Of a stretch of DNA of 64,000 nucleotides, positions 43,310 through 51,934 are shown one piece after another; the stretch's first letter is position 1, and each line of letters opens with the position of its first letter. This DNA is from Bacillus fonticola (GTDB taxonomy: Bacteria > Bacillota > Bacilli > Bacillales > JC228). Where the stretch lies: the NCBI RefSeq assembly GCF_012955605.1, contig NZ_CP052135.1:837501-901500 (forward strand), written 5' to 3'. The translations under genes were made by a program, and so were the position numbers. Below the pieces are notes generated by a model. That model was not told where the DNA came from and did not search any database. It saw only the letters and a list, made by a program, of their open reading frames with translations.

Positions 43310-44520
43310 GGGAGGTTGTCATTGTAGACGCTGTCCGCAGTCCAATTGGGCGTTATGGTGGTGCGCTTCGATCCATCAGACCAGATGATCTTGCGGCTCA
43401 AGTCCTTCAGCAATTGCTTAAAAGAAATCCAAATCTTCCCCAGCAACAAATTGAACAAGTCATACTTGGTTGTGCAAACCAGGCAGGAGAGGATAATCGA
43501 AACGTGGCGCGAATGGCGACGCTACTAGCCGGGCTCCCAGTAACTGTGGCAGCGACAACGATTAATCGATTATGCGGCTCCGGGATGGACGCGGTTCAGT
43601 ATGCGGCCCGTACGATTTTAGCTGGTGAGGAAGAAGTCATCATTGCAGGTGGGGTTGAGAGTATGACACGCGCCCCTTTTGTCATGGCGAAGTCTGAGCA
43701 CGCGTTTGCCCGCGGGAATCAAGCGTTGTATGACACGACGATCGGCTGGCGATTCACAAATCCTACTTTGGAATCGAAATACGGAGCCCATTCTATGCCT
43801 GAAACAGCAGAAAACGTTGCAATGGAATACGGCATTTCACGCGCTGAGCAAGATGAGTTTGCTTACGAGAGTCAACAGCGCACTTCCCTTGCTATGAAAG
43901 AGGGGCGCTTTAATGAAGAAATTGTACCCATTTCTGTTCCACAACGAAAGGGAGAAACCGTCAAAGTGACCGTAGATGAACACCCAAGACCAGAGACGAC
44001 GGTAGAAAAATTACAAAAGCTGCGACCATTATTTGATGGTGGTACGGTGACCGCCGGAAACGCGTCAGGTGTTAATGATGGGGCGTCCGTTCTCCTACTC
44101 ATGTCTCGGGAGAAAGCAGAAGCCTACGGACTGCAACCGTTAGTCACCTATCGTATGGGGGCAGCTGCTGGGGTTGAGCCACGCATCATGGGGATTGGGC
44201 CCATTGAAGCGACAAAAAAATGCTGCGAACGAGCAGGAGTCTCCTTGCAGGATGTGGAACGAATAGAGTTGAATGAAGCCTTTGCATCGCAGTCAATTGC
44301 TTGTATACGTTCATTAGGGCTAGATTCTAGCAGAGTAAACGTAAATGGTGGCGCGATTGCACTAGGTCATCCATTAGGGGCTAGTGGTGCTCGCATATTG
44401 ACAACGCTGCTGTATGAAATGAAGCGATCTCATAGTCGGTATGGGCTTGCGACGATGTGTATTGGCGTTGGGCAAGGGATTGCAACGTTAGTTGAACGTG
44501 AAGAGCAAGGGAGAGAGTAA
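43306..44520 (+). CDS. paaJ: 3-oxoadipyl-CoA thiolase PaaJ
   Basis: 404-residue thiolase: active-site Cys90 in INRLCGSGMDAV, GHPLGASGA with the catalytic His, and the second Cys in MCIGVGQGIA. In this context it releases acetyl-CoA from 3-oxoadipyl-CoA and the related 3-oxo-5,6-dehydrosuberyl-CoA. Confidence 0.93.
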   Translation: MREVVIVDAVRSPIGRYGGALRSIRPDDLAAQVLQQLLKRNPNLPQQQIEQVILGCANQAGEDNRNVARMATLLAGLPVTVAATTINRLCGSGMDAVQYAARTILAGEEEVIIAGGVESMTRAPFVMAKSEHAFARGNQALYDTTIGWRFTNPTLESKYGAHSMPETAENVAMEYGISRAEQDEFAYESQQRTSLAMKEGRFNEEIVPISVPQRKGETVKVTVDEHPRPETTVEKLQKLRPLFDGGTVTAGNASGVNDGASVLLLMSREKAEAYGLQPLVTYRMGAAAGVEPRIMGIGPIEATKKCCERAGVSLQDVERIELNEAFASQSIACIRSLGLDSSRVNVNGGAIALGHPLGASGARILTTLLYEMKRSHSRYGLATMCIGVGQGIATLVEREEQGRE

Positions 44521-44523
44521 TTT

Positions 44524-45300
44524 ATGTCATCGATTTTAGTCAACAAACAAGACGGGGTTGCGTGGGTAACCATAAACCGCCCTGAGCAAATGAACTGTTT
44601 TCAATATGAAACGTTATGTACGTTAGAAGAAGAAGTAAATAGTCTCGCCGCAGATGCTTCGGTGCATGTTGTTTGTTTTACCGGTGCTGGAGATAAAGCG
44701 TTTAGCACGGGCGCTGATTTAAAGGAGCGACGTACGTTGACTGAGGATCAAGTACGTCGAAATGTGCGCACCATTTCTCGCGTATTCCAACGTGTGGCTG
44801 AGCTTCCGCAAGTGACGATTGCGATGGTGAATGGGTATGCTTTTGGTGGTGGATTTGAACTCATGTTGGCATGCGATTTCCGCTTTGCAGCAGAAGAAGC
44901 GACGATGGGTTTGACGGAAGTAGGCTGGGGGATCATTCCTGGGGCAGGTGGAACGCAGCGGTTACCAAGATTGATTGGAGAAGCAAAAGCGAAGGAACTT
45001 ATCTTTACGGCGAAGCGTATGGAAGCACAGGAAGCAAAGCAGTTAGGCATTGTAGAACACGTGTGCAAAAGAGCGCAACTTTGCGAAGAAACAGAGGCTT
45101 TTGTTGAGCGATTACTTCAGCAGGCACCGGTAGCGCTCAAACAAGCGAAGCACGCCATCCAGGAAGGCCTCAATAGTGATTTACGAACAGGCTTAGCGAT
45201 CGAACAGAAAGCGTATGAAGTGACCATCCCTACTAAAGATCGCATTGAGGCTTTAGATGCATTCCGGGAAAAAAGGAAACCAGCTTTCAAAGGATGTTAA
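44524..45300 (+). CDS. third enoyl-CoA hydratase/isomerase of the cluster
   Basis: Crotonase fold, 258 residues: FSTGADLKERRTL oxyanion hole and GFELMLACDFRFAAE, GLTEVGWGIIPGAGGTQRL. Both hydratase Glu-type motifs are present. 3 nt after paaJ. It may act on a later unsaturated intermediate or be a PaaF isoenzyme. Confidence 0.88.
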   Translation: MSSILVNKQDGVAWVTINRPEQMNCFQYETLCTLEEEVNSLAADASVHVVCFTGAGDKAFSTGADLKERRTLTEDQVRRNVRTISRVFQRVAELPQVTIAMVNGYAFGGGFELMLACDFRFAAEEATMGLTEVGWGIIPGAGGTQRLPRLIGEAKAKELIFTAKRMEAQEAKQLGIVEHVCKRAQLCEETEAFVERLLQQAPVALKQAKHAIQEGLNSDLRTGLAIEQKAYEVTIPTKDRIEALDAFREKRKPAFKGC

Positions 45301-45336
45301 ACTAGTTGTAACTATAGATAAGAAGGAAGTTTGTAA

Positions 45337-46224
45337 ATGGAACAAACAGTGAACACGCGCTCAATGATTTTTACGTTGTATGGAGACTACATTCGCCATT
45401 ACGGTAGCGAAATATGGATCGGAAGTTTGATTCGCCTTTTAAAAGAATTTGGACACCATGAACAGTCTGTGCGGGTATCTATTTCGCGCATGATGAAGCA
45501 AGGCTGGGTTCAAGTGCGGAAGGAAGGGAACAGAAGCTATTATTCGTTAACAGAACGTGGCGTAGAGCGAATTGACGAAGCTGCTCATCGTATTTTTAAG
45601 TTTAAACCGGATGAGTGGGATGGAAAATGGCGGATGCTTATATATACGATCCCAGAAGAAAAAAGAAACCTTCGCGACGAGCTCCGCAAAGAACTTGTTT
45701 GGAGTGGGTTTGGCACGATAACGAACAGTTGTTGGGTGTCCCCGAATGATTTAACGAGGCAAGTGTTTGCCTTAATGGACGCTTACGATATACGTCCTTA
45801 TGTTCATTATTTTGAAACTGAATACAAAGGGCCAGCAAAAAGTGAAGAGCTCGTGCACACTGGTTGGGACATTGAAGCAATCAATGAGAAATACGATAAA
45901 TTCATTCAAAAATATAGCAAAAAGTATGTGCTCGATAAATCAGATATCCAAAGCGGGAAGAAGTCTGACGCTGTCTGTTTTGTTGAGCGAACAAATTTAG
46001 TGCATGAATATCGAAAGTTTTTGTTCTCCGACCCAGGACTACCTGAAGAGCTTTTGCCAGAAAAATGGCTTGGAACGCATGCAGCCACGTTATTTGCTGA
46101 TTATTACAGATTGTTAGCAAAACCGGCAAGTCGCTTTTTTGAATCCGTGTTCGTAGAGGACGATCAAGTACTCGAACGTCGAGCTAACTATGACGTTATG
46201 CACCACCCGCTCATGACGGACTGA
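45337..46224 (+). CDS. paaX: PaaX-family transcriptional regulator
   Basis: 295 residues. N-terminal winged helix (MIFTLYGDYIRHYGSEIWIGSLIRLL; VSISRMMKQGWVQVRKEGN) and PaaX C-terminal domain (FKPDEWDGKWRMLIYTIPEEKR; WVSPNDL). PaaX proteins repress paa genes and release DNA on binding phenylacetyl-CoA. It is the best candidate for the TATAAC palindromes at 34736 and 50273-50299. Coded within the cluster. Confidence 0.93.
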   Translation: MEQTVNTRSMIFTLYGDYIRHYGSEIWIGSLIRLLKEFGHHEQSVRVSISRMMKQGWVQVRKEGNRSYYSLTERGVERIDEAAHRIFKFKPDEWDGKWRMLIYTIPEEKRNLRDELRKELVWSGFGTITNSCWVSPNDLTRQVFALMDAYDIRPYVHYFETEYKGPAKSEELVHTGWDIEAINEKYDKFIQKYSKKYVLDKSDIQSGKKSDAVCFVERTNLVHEYRKFLFSDPGLPEELLPEKWLGTHAATLFADYYRLLAKPASRFFESVFVEDDQVLERRANYDVMHHPLMTD

Positions 46225-46263
46225 CTTTCGGTGACCGTAGCTGGACACGATGGAGGTTTTCTG

Positions 46264-47217
46264 ATGAAAGACTTACTACAAAAGTTAGGAATTTCTATAC
46301 CCATACTTCAAGGAGGTATGGGCAATATTAGCCACGCCGAATTGACAGCAGCAGTCTCCAATGCTGGAGGTTTAGGAACGTTAGGTGTCGGTACACTTCC
46401 TATTGAAGAAGTTCGCTCTCGTGTAAAAAAAACAAAATCCCTGACGAGTTGCCCGTTTGCCCTTAATATTCCTTTGTCTGTTCATCCTGATCCAAAAGGA
46501 TGCTTGAAAATAGCTGTTGAAGAGGGCGTCCGAGCTGTCGTTTGTTCTGCTGGGAACCCAGCACCATACGTGGAGAAGTTGCATGCTAATGGCATCACAG
46601 TGCTTGCTGTTGTAGGTTCTCTTTACCATGCACAAAAGGCTGAACAGGCTGGTGTAGATGCGGTCATTGTAGAAGGAGTAGAGGCAGCTGGTATTAACGC
46701 AACTGATGAATTGACTACGCTTGTATTGGCCCAGCAAGTTCTCGAACATGTACATATTCCCGTAGTCGTTGCGGGTGGAATTGGTACTGGTCGGGCGCTT
46801 GCTGCTATGCTTGCCCTTGGAGCTTCCGGAGTGCAAATCGGTACGCGCCTCATTGTCACGAAAGACGCTAAGGTTTCTTCCTCATACAAGGAGGCAGTGT
46901 GTGCTGCAGACCAACGCTCTACTACTATAATAGGAAGATCTGTCGGTCAGGTGCGGCGTGTGTTGCAAGGAGAATACGTAGGTAAATTACTGGATCGTGA
47001 AAAAGAGAACATGACGATGGAATATTGGAAGGCACTCACAGACGAGCGCTATCACATTGAAGGGGCCATGAATGGAAACACAAAAGAAGGATTTCAAAAC
47101 GGGGGGCAAATCTCCGCTCTTATTCGTGATGAACCGACTGTCAACGAATTATTCACACAATGGATGGAAGAAGCAGAACGATGTTTGAGCAGCGCACAGA
47201 AGTCATTTATTGAATGA
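46264..47217 (+). CDS. nitronate monooxygenase / FMN oxidoreductase in the aromatic cluster
   Basis: 317 residues of the same FMN TIM-barrel family as the gene at 10542: LQGGMGNISHAELTAAVSN at the start, VEGVEAAG (in place of EGGGHxG), VAGGIGTGRALAAMLALGA. Lack of the GGHxG His argues against a classical nitronate monooxygenase. The role in the pathway is unknown, possibly a reductase of enoyl or ring intermediates. ATG 46264 follows GATGGAGG. Confidence 0.82.
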   Translation: MKDLLQKLGISIPILQGGMGNISHAELTAAVSNAGGLGTLGVGTLPIEEVRSRVKKTKSLTSCPFALNIPLSVHPDPKGCLKIAVEEGVRAVVCSAGNPAPYVEKLHANGITVLAVVGSLYHAQKAEQAGVDAVIVEGVEAAGINATDELTTLVLAQQVLEHVHIPVVVAGGIGTGRALAAMLALGASGVQIGTRLIVTKDAKVSSSYKEAVCAADQRSTTIIGRSVGQVRRVLQGEYVGKLLDREKENMTMEYWKALTDERYHIEGAMNGNTKEGFQNGGQISALIRDEPTVNELFTQWMEEAERCLSSAQKSFIE

Positions 47218-47222
47218 AGAAA

Positions 47223-47255
47223 GAAAAGTCCGATAAAATTTGTTTGACTTTTCTG
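47223..47255 (+). terminator. weak hairpin after the oxidoreductase
   Basis: A perfect 9-bp stem AGAAAAGTC/GACTTTTCT without a separate T-run. Possible terminator. Confidence 0.4.
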
Positions 47256-47308
47256 AATGGTCACATGTAACATGACGGTATATTCACGGTGAGGTAATTT
47301 TTGTTAGA

Positions 47309-47330
47309 TATACTAATGAAAGCGATTACA
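47309..47330 (+). promoter_or_regulatory. -10 box and perfect cre site before the ABC importer
   Basis: TATACT (47309-47314) is followed at once by TGAAAGCGATTACA (47317-47330), which matches all fixed positions of the cre consensus TGWAANCGNTNWCA. A CcpA complex there would block transcription from this promoter. The -35 is unclear. Confidence 0.8.
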
Positions 47331-47349
47331 AAACCAAGGGGGATTCGAG

Positions 47350-48366
47350 ATGAAAAAGAAGCAATTGTTACTACCTTTTGTTATGGCTACGACGGTATTG
47401 TTGGCGGCATGTGGGAGTAATGCGACCTCTGAGCCAACAGAGGACGACAACTCTAATTCCACAACAGAGGAAACCTATGCAATTGGAATGTCGCAAATTG
47501 TTGAGCACGCCTCGTTAGATGATGCTAGAACGGGGTTTCAAGATGCATTAGCTGACAATGGTCTCGTTGAAGGGAAAAATGTTACATACGACTACCAAAA
47601 CGCCCAAAATGATCCTTCGACAAATACGACAATTGCTCAGAACCTCGTTTCAGCAAGTCCAGATCTCATCTTTGCGAATTCAACTCCGAGTGCTCAAGCA
47701 TTATTAAGCGCTACTTCAGAGATACCGATTATCTTTACTTCCGTGACAGACCCTGTGGGCTCACAACTCGTACCATCTTTAGATGAACCTGATGCCAACA
47801 TTACGGGGACGATGGACGCACACCCAGACGCAATTCCAAACACACTTTCCTTTATTAAAGACGAGCTTGGTGGCACAAACATTGGTTTACTCTACAATGC
47901 CGGGGAACAAAACTCGGTTGCTCAAGTTAATAATGTGGAAACCATTATGGAAGAGCTTGGACTCACTGCAGTTAAGGCGACGGTATCTAGCTCTGCTGAC
48001 GTAAAGCAAGCAGCGGAATCGCTCGTAGGACAAATTGATGCTTTTTACATTGTGACAGATAACACGGTCGTGTCTGCGATTGAAACAGTAGTAGATGTAG
48101 CCAACACAGCAGACATTCCGCTCCTCACAGCAGAGCTCGATTCTATCGGTCGTGGGGCATTCGCTGCATATGGATTTAATTATTACGACATCGGATACGA
48201 AGCTGGACAAATAGCTGCTGAGATCCTCTTAGAGGGAAAACAGCCGTCTGATTTTCCTGTTCAATATCCACAAAATTTAAAACTCGTCATCAATAAAACA
48301 GCAGCAGAGGAAATGGGGGTTGAACTAAAGGATAGTTGGGACGACATCGCGGAGTACGTAGAGTAA
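47350..48366 (+). CDS. ABC importer substrate-binding lipoprotein (TrpX type)
   Basis: 338 residues. Lipoprotein signal with lipobox LAAC (Cys about 21), a Ser/Thr/Glu linker, then the periplasmic-binding fold of the ABC_sub_bind family (YAIGMSQIVEHASLDDAR; NSTPSAQALL; TSVTDPVGS). Family members near tryptophan genes bind aromatic amino acids, so Phe or another aromatic substrate is plausible here. First gene of a three-gene importer operon. Confidence 0.88.
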   Translation: MKKKQLLLPFVMATTVLLAACGSNATSEPTEDDNSNSTTEETYAIGMSQIVEHASLDDARTGFQDALADNGLVEGKNVTYDYQNAQNDPSTNTTIAQNLVSASPDLIFANSTPSAQALLSATSEIPIIFTSVTDPVGSQLVPSLDEPDANITGTMDAHPDAIPNTLSFIKDELGGTNIGLLYNAGEQNSVAQVNNVETIMEELGLTAVKATVSSSADVKQAAESLVGQIDAFYIVTDNTVVSAIETVVDVANTADIPLLTAELDSIGRGAFAAYGFNYYDIGYEAGQIAAEILLEGKQPSDFPVQYPQNLKLVINKTAAEEMGVELKDSWDDIAEYVE

Positions 48367-48397
48367 TAGGGGAACTTACAAGTAGGGGGCGGTTTTT

Positions 48398-49429
48398 GTG
48401 TTTGCCAGTTTATTTGGCTCGGTGGAACTCGGTTTAATTTACGGATTAATGGCACTCGGGGTGTATCTTTCTTTCCGGGTGCTAGATTTTCCGGACCTCA
48501 CAGTTGATGGAAGTTTCGTGACAGGGGCTGCAGTTGCAGCAACGATGATTACGATAGGGTACTCCCCTTTGTTGGCTACTATTGTGTCGATTTTTGCCGG
48601 CTTCTTTGCAGGGTGTTTAACAGGGCTGTTACATACAAAGGGAAAAATTAACTCGTTATTAGCGGGTATTTTAATGATGATTGCCCTGTATTCTATTAAC
48701 TTAAGAATTATGGGAGCGACATTACCAGATACGGTAGGGAGACCGAATATACCCCTACTAAATACAGAAACTCTTTTTACACCGATTGAAAGAGTGGCTG
48801 AGGGGATGTCGACTATACTAAATGGTTGGGTCTCTTCTCTCGGTCTTGGGGAAAGTAATTCAACGTGGGGAATTTTTTTTACGATGCTTCTTATTGTGTG
48901 CATAGTGAAGCTTCTTGTTGATGTATTTTTGAAGACAGAAGTAGGTCTTGCGCTTCGAGCAACAGGGGATAACGAGCGGATGATTCGCAGTTTATCCGCC
49001 AATACCGATCTGCTGAAAATTGTAGGTTTAGGTTTGTCTAATGCGCTTGTGGCTTTCTCTGGGGCACTTGTTGCTCAATACTCTAGCTTTGCAGATATCG
49101 GGATGGGTGTCGGGATGATTATTATCGGGCTGGCGTCAGTTATTATTGGAGAAGCACTTTTTGGAACTAAGTCGATTGTACGCACGACTTTTGCCGTTAT
49201 TGGAGGGGCGATCATTTATCGGAGTGTTATTGGTTTAGCGCTTCGTTACAACGTTTTAGATGCAGCTGACACGAAACTAATCACAGCTGGATTGGTTATC
49301 GTCGCGCTCATTGCTCCTGGAATGATTGACAAGCGGAGGCAGAAGAGGCGAAAACAGCGTTATTATGCACAAAGAGAGGAGGAGCAGACTGTTGTTACAA
49401 CTCCAGCAAATCAACGTCACTTTTCATGA
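48398..49429 (+). CDS. ABC importer permease (branched-chain/TrpY type)
   Basis: 343 residues with about 8-9 membrane helices and the BPD_transp_2 pattern (SFRVLDFPDLTVDGSFVTGAA). Basic C-terminal tail rich in Lys/Arg/Gln. GTG 48398 after a GGGGGCGG RBS. Overlaps the ATPase gene by 38 bp. Confidence 0.88.
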   Translation: MFASLFGSVELGLIYGLMALGVYLSFRVLDFPDLTVDGSFVTGAAVAATMITIGYSPLLATIVSIFAGFFAGCLTGLLHTKGKINSLLAGILMMIALYSINLRIMGATLPDTVGRPNIPLLNTETLFTPIERVAEGMSTILNGWVSSLGLGESNSTWGIFFTMLLIVCIVKLLVDVFLKTEVGLALRATGDNERMIRSLSANTDLLKIVGLGLSNALVAFSGALVAQYSSFADIGMGVGMIIIGLASVIIGEALFGTKSIVRTTFAVIGGAIIYRSVIGLALRYNVLDAADTKLITAGLVIVALIAPGMIDKRRQKRRKQRYYAQREEEQTVVTTPANQRHFS

Positions 49430-50198
49430 AGGAACGCCAAATGAAAAAATTGCCCTACGCGACATTCATCTCACGTTACAACCAGGGGATTTCGTCACGA
49501 TAATCGGAAGCAACGGGGCAGGAAAATCTACGTTGATGAATGTCGTTTCTGGTGTGCTCAGCCCAGATACAGGAAGCATTTTGTTAAATGGAATAGATAT
49601 GACGAACTTGACTGAGCAAAAAAGAGCCCGTTCGATTGGCAGAGTATTTCAAGATCCTTTGGCGGGGACTGCGCCACATATGACGATTGAAGAAAATCTT
49701 GTGATGGGGCTTGGGCGAAGTGTGAAACGATCATTAAAGCCTGGTGTTACAAAGAGGAGGCAGAACCAGTTTCGTGAAGTGCTCGCATCACTTTCCCTCG
49801 GTTTAGAGGATCGATTATCAGCCAAAGTAGGCATGCTTTCTGGGGGTGAACGCCAAGCGCTATCCTTGCTAATGGCCACATTTACGAATCCGTCCCTCTT
49901 GCTTCTCGATGAGCACACGGCTGCTTTGGATCCGGCTAGAGCCCAGTTAATCACAGAACTTACGAAAGAAATAGTGCAATCTACTAAATTGACAACGATG
50001 ATGGTAACTCATAATATGCAGCAAGCGATCGACCTAGGAAATCGACTCATCATGATGGACAAAGGGCAAATTATTTTCCATGCAGATGAGGAAGAGAAGA
50101 AGAAATTAACTGTCTCTGATTTGTTGGAAGCGTTCCGTTCTATTCGTGGCGAAGCGTTGTCCTCAGATCGAACGATGTTATCGAGTGTAAGCAGGTGA
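49392..50198 (+). CDS. ABC importer ATPase (TrpZ type)
   Basis: 268 residues: Walker A GSNGAGKS, Q-loop, signature MLSGGERQALSL, Walker B LLLLDEHTAALDP and the H-loop VTHNM. TTG 49392 has GAGGAGGAG at 7 nt; an earlier in-frame ATG (49365) lacks one. Last gene of the importer. Confidence 0.9.
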   Translation: MLQLQQINVTFHEGTPNEKIALRDIHLTLQPGDFVTIIGSNGAGKSTLMNVVSGVLSPDTGSILLNGIDMTNLTEQKRARSIGRVFQDPLAGTAPHMTIEENLVMGLGRSVKRSLKPGVTKRRQNQFREVLASLSLGLEDRLSAKVGMLSGGERQALSLLMATFTNPSLLLLDEHTAALDPARAQLITELTKEIVQSTKLTTMMVTHNMQQAIDLGNRLIMMDKGQIIFHADEEEKKKLTVSDLLEAFRSIRGEALSSDRTMLSSVSR

Positions 50199-50214
50199 TC
50201 TAAAGTCCCTGCTT
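50189..50214 (+). terminator. short hairpin at the end of the importer operon
   Basis: 7-bp stem AAGCAGG/CCTGCTT overlapping the stop codon; the T-run is poor. Confidence 0.35.
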
Positions 50215-50259
50215 TCGACTGTTTTCTGTATGTAAAGTTTTGAATCTTCTTTCGTCTCG

Positions 50260-50305
50260 TTGACCATTAATATAACATCATGTTAATATAACGTTATATA
50301 ATTGT
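50260..50305 (+). promoter_or_regulatory. phe operon promoter with two palindromic operators
   Basis: TTGACC (50260-50265), 18 bp, TAATAT (50284-50289). Overlapping it are TAACATCATGTTA (50273-50285, perfect around a central C) and directly after it ATATAACGTTATAT (50286-50299, perfect). The half-site TATAAC and the string TATAACATCAT are shared with the paaK promoter. Confidence 0.68.
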
Positions 50306-50337
50306 TATAAATGTTTGTGAGTTTAGGAGGAAATGAG

Positions 50338-50739
50338 ATGAAGGCAGGTTGTGTTGTTGGATACAGTGAGGAGCTACACATCACCGTATCGGAGGATCAT
50401 TATCCAGTGTTCTCTTCCAAGGTGATTCATCCAGTCTACTCAACAGCCTCACTTGTTTCTGACATGGAGTGGGTTTCACGAAAATGTATTTTACCTTTTT
50501 TAGAAGAGCATGAGGAAGGCATGGGTGGAGCCGTAACCGTTCGCCATGTCGCGCCTTGCACTAAGGGTACGATCGTAACACTGGAGGCCGTCGTAACAGA
50601 GGTTACACCACAAAAAGTGGTCACTTTAGTAGAAGCCTCAACAAAGAATGAGCTCATTGGAAAAGGTACAGTCACACAACTAATCGTTTCTAAAGAAAAA
50701 ATTCAGCAACTGCTTCAGCAAGCAACATTAAGAAGATAA
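50338..50739 (+). CDS. FlK-like hotdog thioesterase
   Basis: 133 residues, hotdog fold of the fluoroacetyl-CoA-thioesterase-like family (VYSTASLVSDMEWVSRKCI; GAVTVRHVAPCTKGTIVTLEA). First gene of the phe operon. It might release CoA from dead-end aryl-acyl-CoA, like PaaI in other clusters; this is inference. ATG 50338 follows GGAGGA. Confidence 0.72.
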   Translation: MKAGCVVGYSEELHITVSEDHYPVFSSKVIHPVYSTASLVSDMEWVSRKCILPFLEEHEEGMGGAVTVRHVAPCTKGTIVTLEAVVTEVTPQKVVTLVEASTKNELIGKGTVTQLIVSKEKIQQLLQQATLRR

Positions 50740-50756
50740 ACTTTTAAAGTTGGAAA

Positions 50757-50770
50757 TGAAAGCGTTTTCT
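50757..50770 (+). promoter_or_regulatory. cre-like site before phenylalanine dehydrogenase
   Basis: TGAAAGCGTTTTCT matches the cre consensus except the last base. It lies 27 nt before the start codon, so it could act as a roadblock. Confidence 0.6.
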
Positions 50771-50796
50771 AACCGTGACGATAGGAGGCAGAAAAA

Positions 50797-51900
50797 ATGG
50801 ATGTGTTTACACAAATGACTTCGCATGAACAGGTTGTATTTTGTCATGATCCGGATACAGACCTTCGTGCCATCATCGCTATTCATGACACAACACTTGG
50901 GCCGGCGTTGGGTGGATGCCGGATGCGAATGTATCGAACGGTGGAGGAAGGACTAGAAGATGTTCTTCGCTTATCAAGAGGTATGACGTATAAATGTGCT
51001 GCTGCCGATGTTGACTTTGGTGGGGGGAAATCGGTCATTATCGGTGATCCTCAAAAGAAAACACCTGAAATGTTTCGCGCGTTTGGGCAGTTTGTTGAAA
51101 GCTTAAACGGTCGGTTTTACACAGGGACAGATATGGGGACGACACCAGAAGATTTCGTACACGCTTTGAAGGAAACTTCATGTATAGTTGGCGTTCCGAA
51201 AGCTTACGGTGGCAGTGGGGATTCTTCCATTCCGACAGCAAAAGGGGTTTTGTATGGGCTGGAGGCAACGAGCGAAGTATTGTTTGGTACGAAAAGTGTA
51301 ACAGGAAAAACGCTTTCCATTCAGGGGCTAGGAAAAGTAGGAATGAAGGTAGCGGAATCTTTGCTACAACAAGGGGCGCATCTACTCGTTCAAGATATCA
51401 ACCAAACGGCTCTTGATGCGATCTTGTCAAAGGCAAAGGAAACAGAGGGAACCGTCCGAGTTGTAACAGAGGATGAGCTGTTTGAGGCAGAAGCAGACTT
51501 TTTTGTTCCGTGTGCGCTCGGAGGTATTTTAAACGATGACACGATTCCTACTTTAAACGTAAGAGCAGTTGTTGGCTCTGCGAATAACCAATTGCTAGAA
51601 AGCTGGCATGGAGATGCGTTACGGGAAAAAGGAATTTTGTATGCGCCTGATTATATTGTGAATGCAGGTGGTCTTATTCAAGTAGCAGATGAGCTGTACG
51701 GACCTAACGATGAACGGGTGTTGCAAAAAACGCGAACGATCTACGACACTCTCCTTAACGTCTATCGACATGCGGAAGCAGAAAATGTTTCTACTCATAT
51801 TGCGGCAGATTTGTATTGTGAAAAAAGAATTGAGCAAAGAAGAAAACGAAGCAGCTTTTTCTCACATCAAAAGCGCCCAAAATGGACGATTCGTAATTAG
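50797..51900 (+). CDS. pdh: phenylalanine dehydrogenase
   Basis: NAD-dependent oxidative deamination of L-Phe to phenylpyruvate. 367 residues, Glu/Leu/Phe/Val dehydrogenase family: GPALGGCRM, catalytic Lys66 and Lys78 in GMTYKC and FGGGKS, Rossmann [30 protein letters not shown] has Gly where leucine dehydrogenases have Ala (TAEDVGT), and [15 protein letters not shown] and [11 protein letters not shown] follow the phenylalanine dehydrogenase pattern. This argues for Phe over Leu. Placed between the thioesterase and the 2-oxoacid dehydrogenase genes that would use phenylpyruvate. Confidence 0.85.
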   Translation: MDVFTQMTSHEQVVFCHDPDTDLRAIIAIHDTTLGPALGGCRMRMYRTVEEGLEDVLRLSRGMTYKCAAADVDFGGGKSVIIGDPQKKTPEMFRAFGQFVESLNGRFYTGTDMGTTPEDFVHALKETSCIVGVPKAYGGSGDSSIPTAKGVLYGLEATSEVLFGTKSVTGKTLSIQGLGKVGMKVAESLLQQGAHLLVQDINQTALDAILSKAKETEGTVRVVTEDELFEAEADFFVPCALGGILNDDTIPTLNVRAVVGSANNQLLESWHGDALREKGILYAPDYIVNAGGLIQVADELYGPNDERVLQKTRTIYDTLLNVYRHAEAENVSTHIAADLYCEKRIEQRRKRSSFFSHQKRPKWTIRN

Positions 51901-51934
51901 TACGATGTGTAAATAGGAAGGGGAGCGATGGGTG

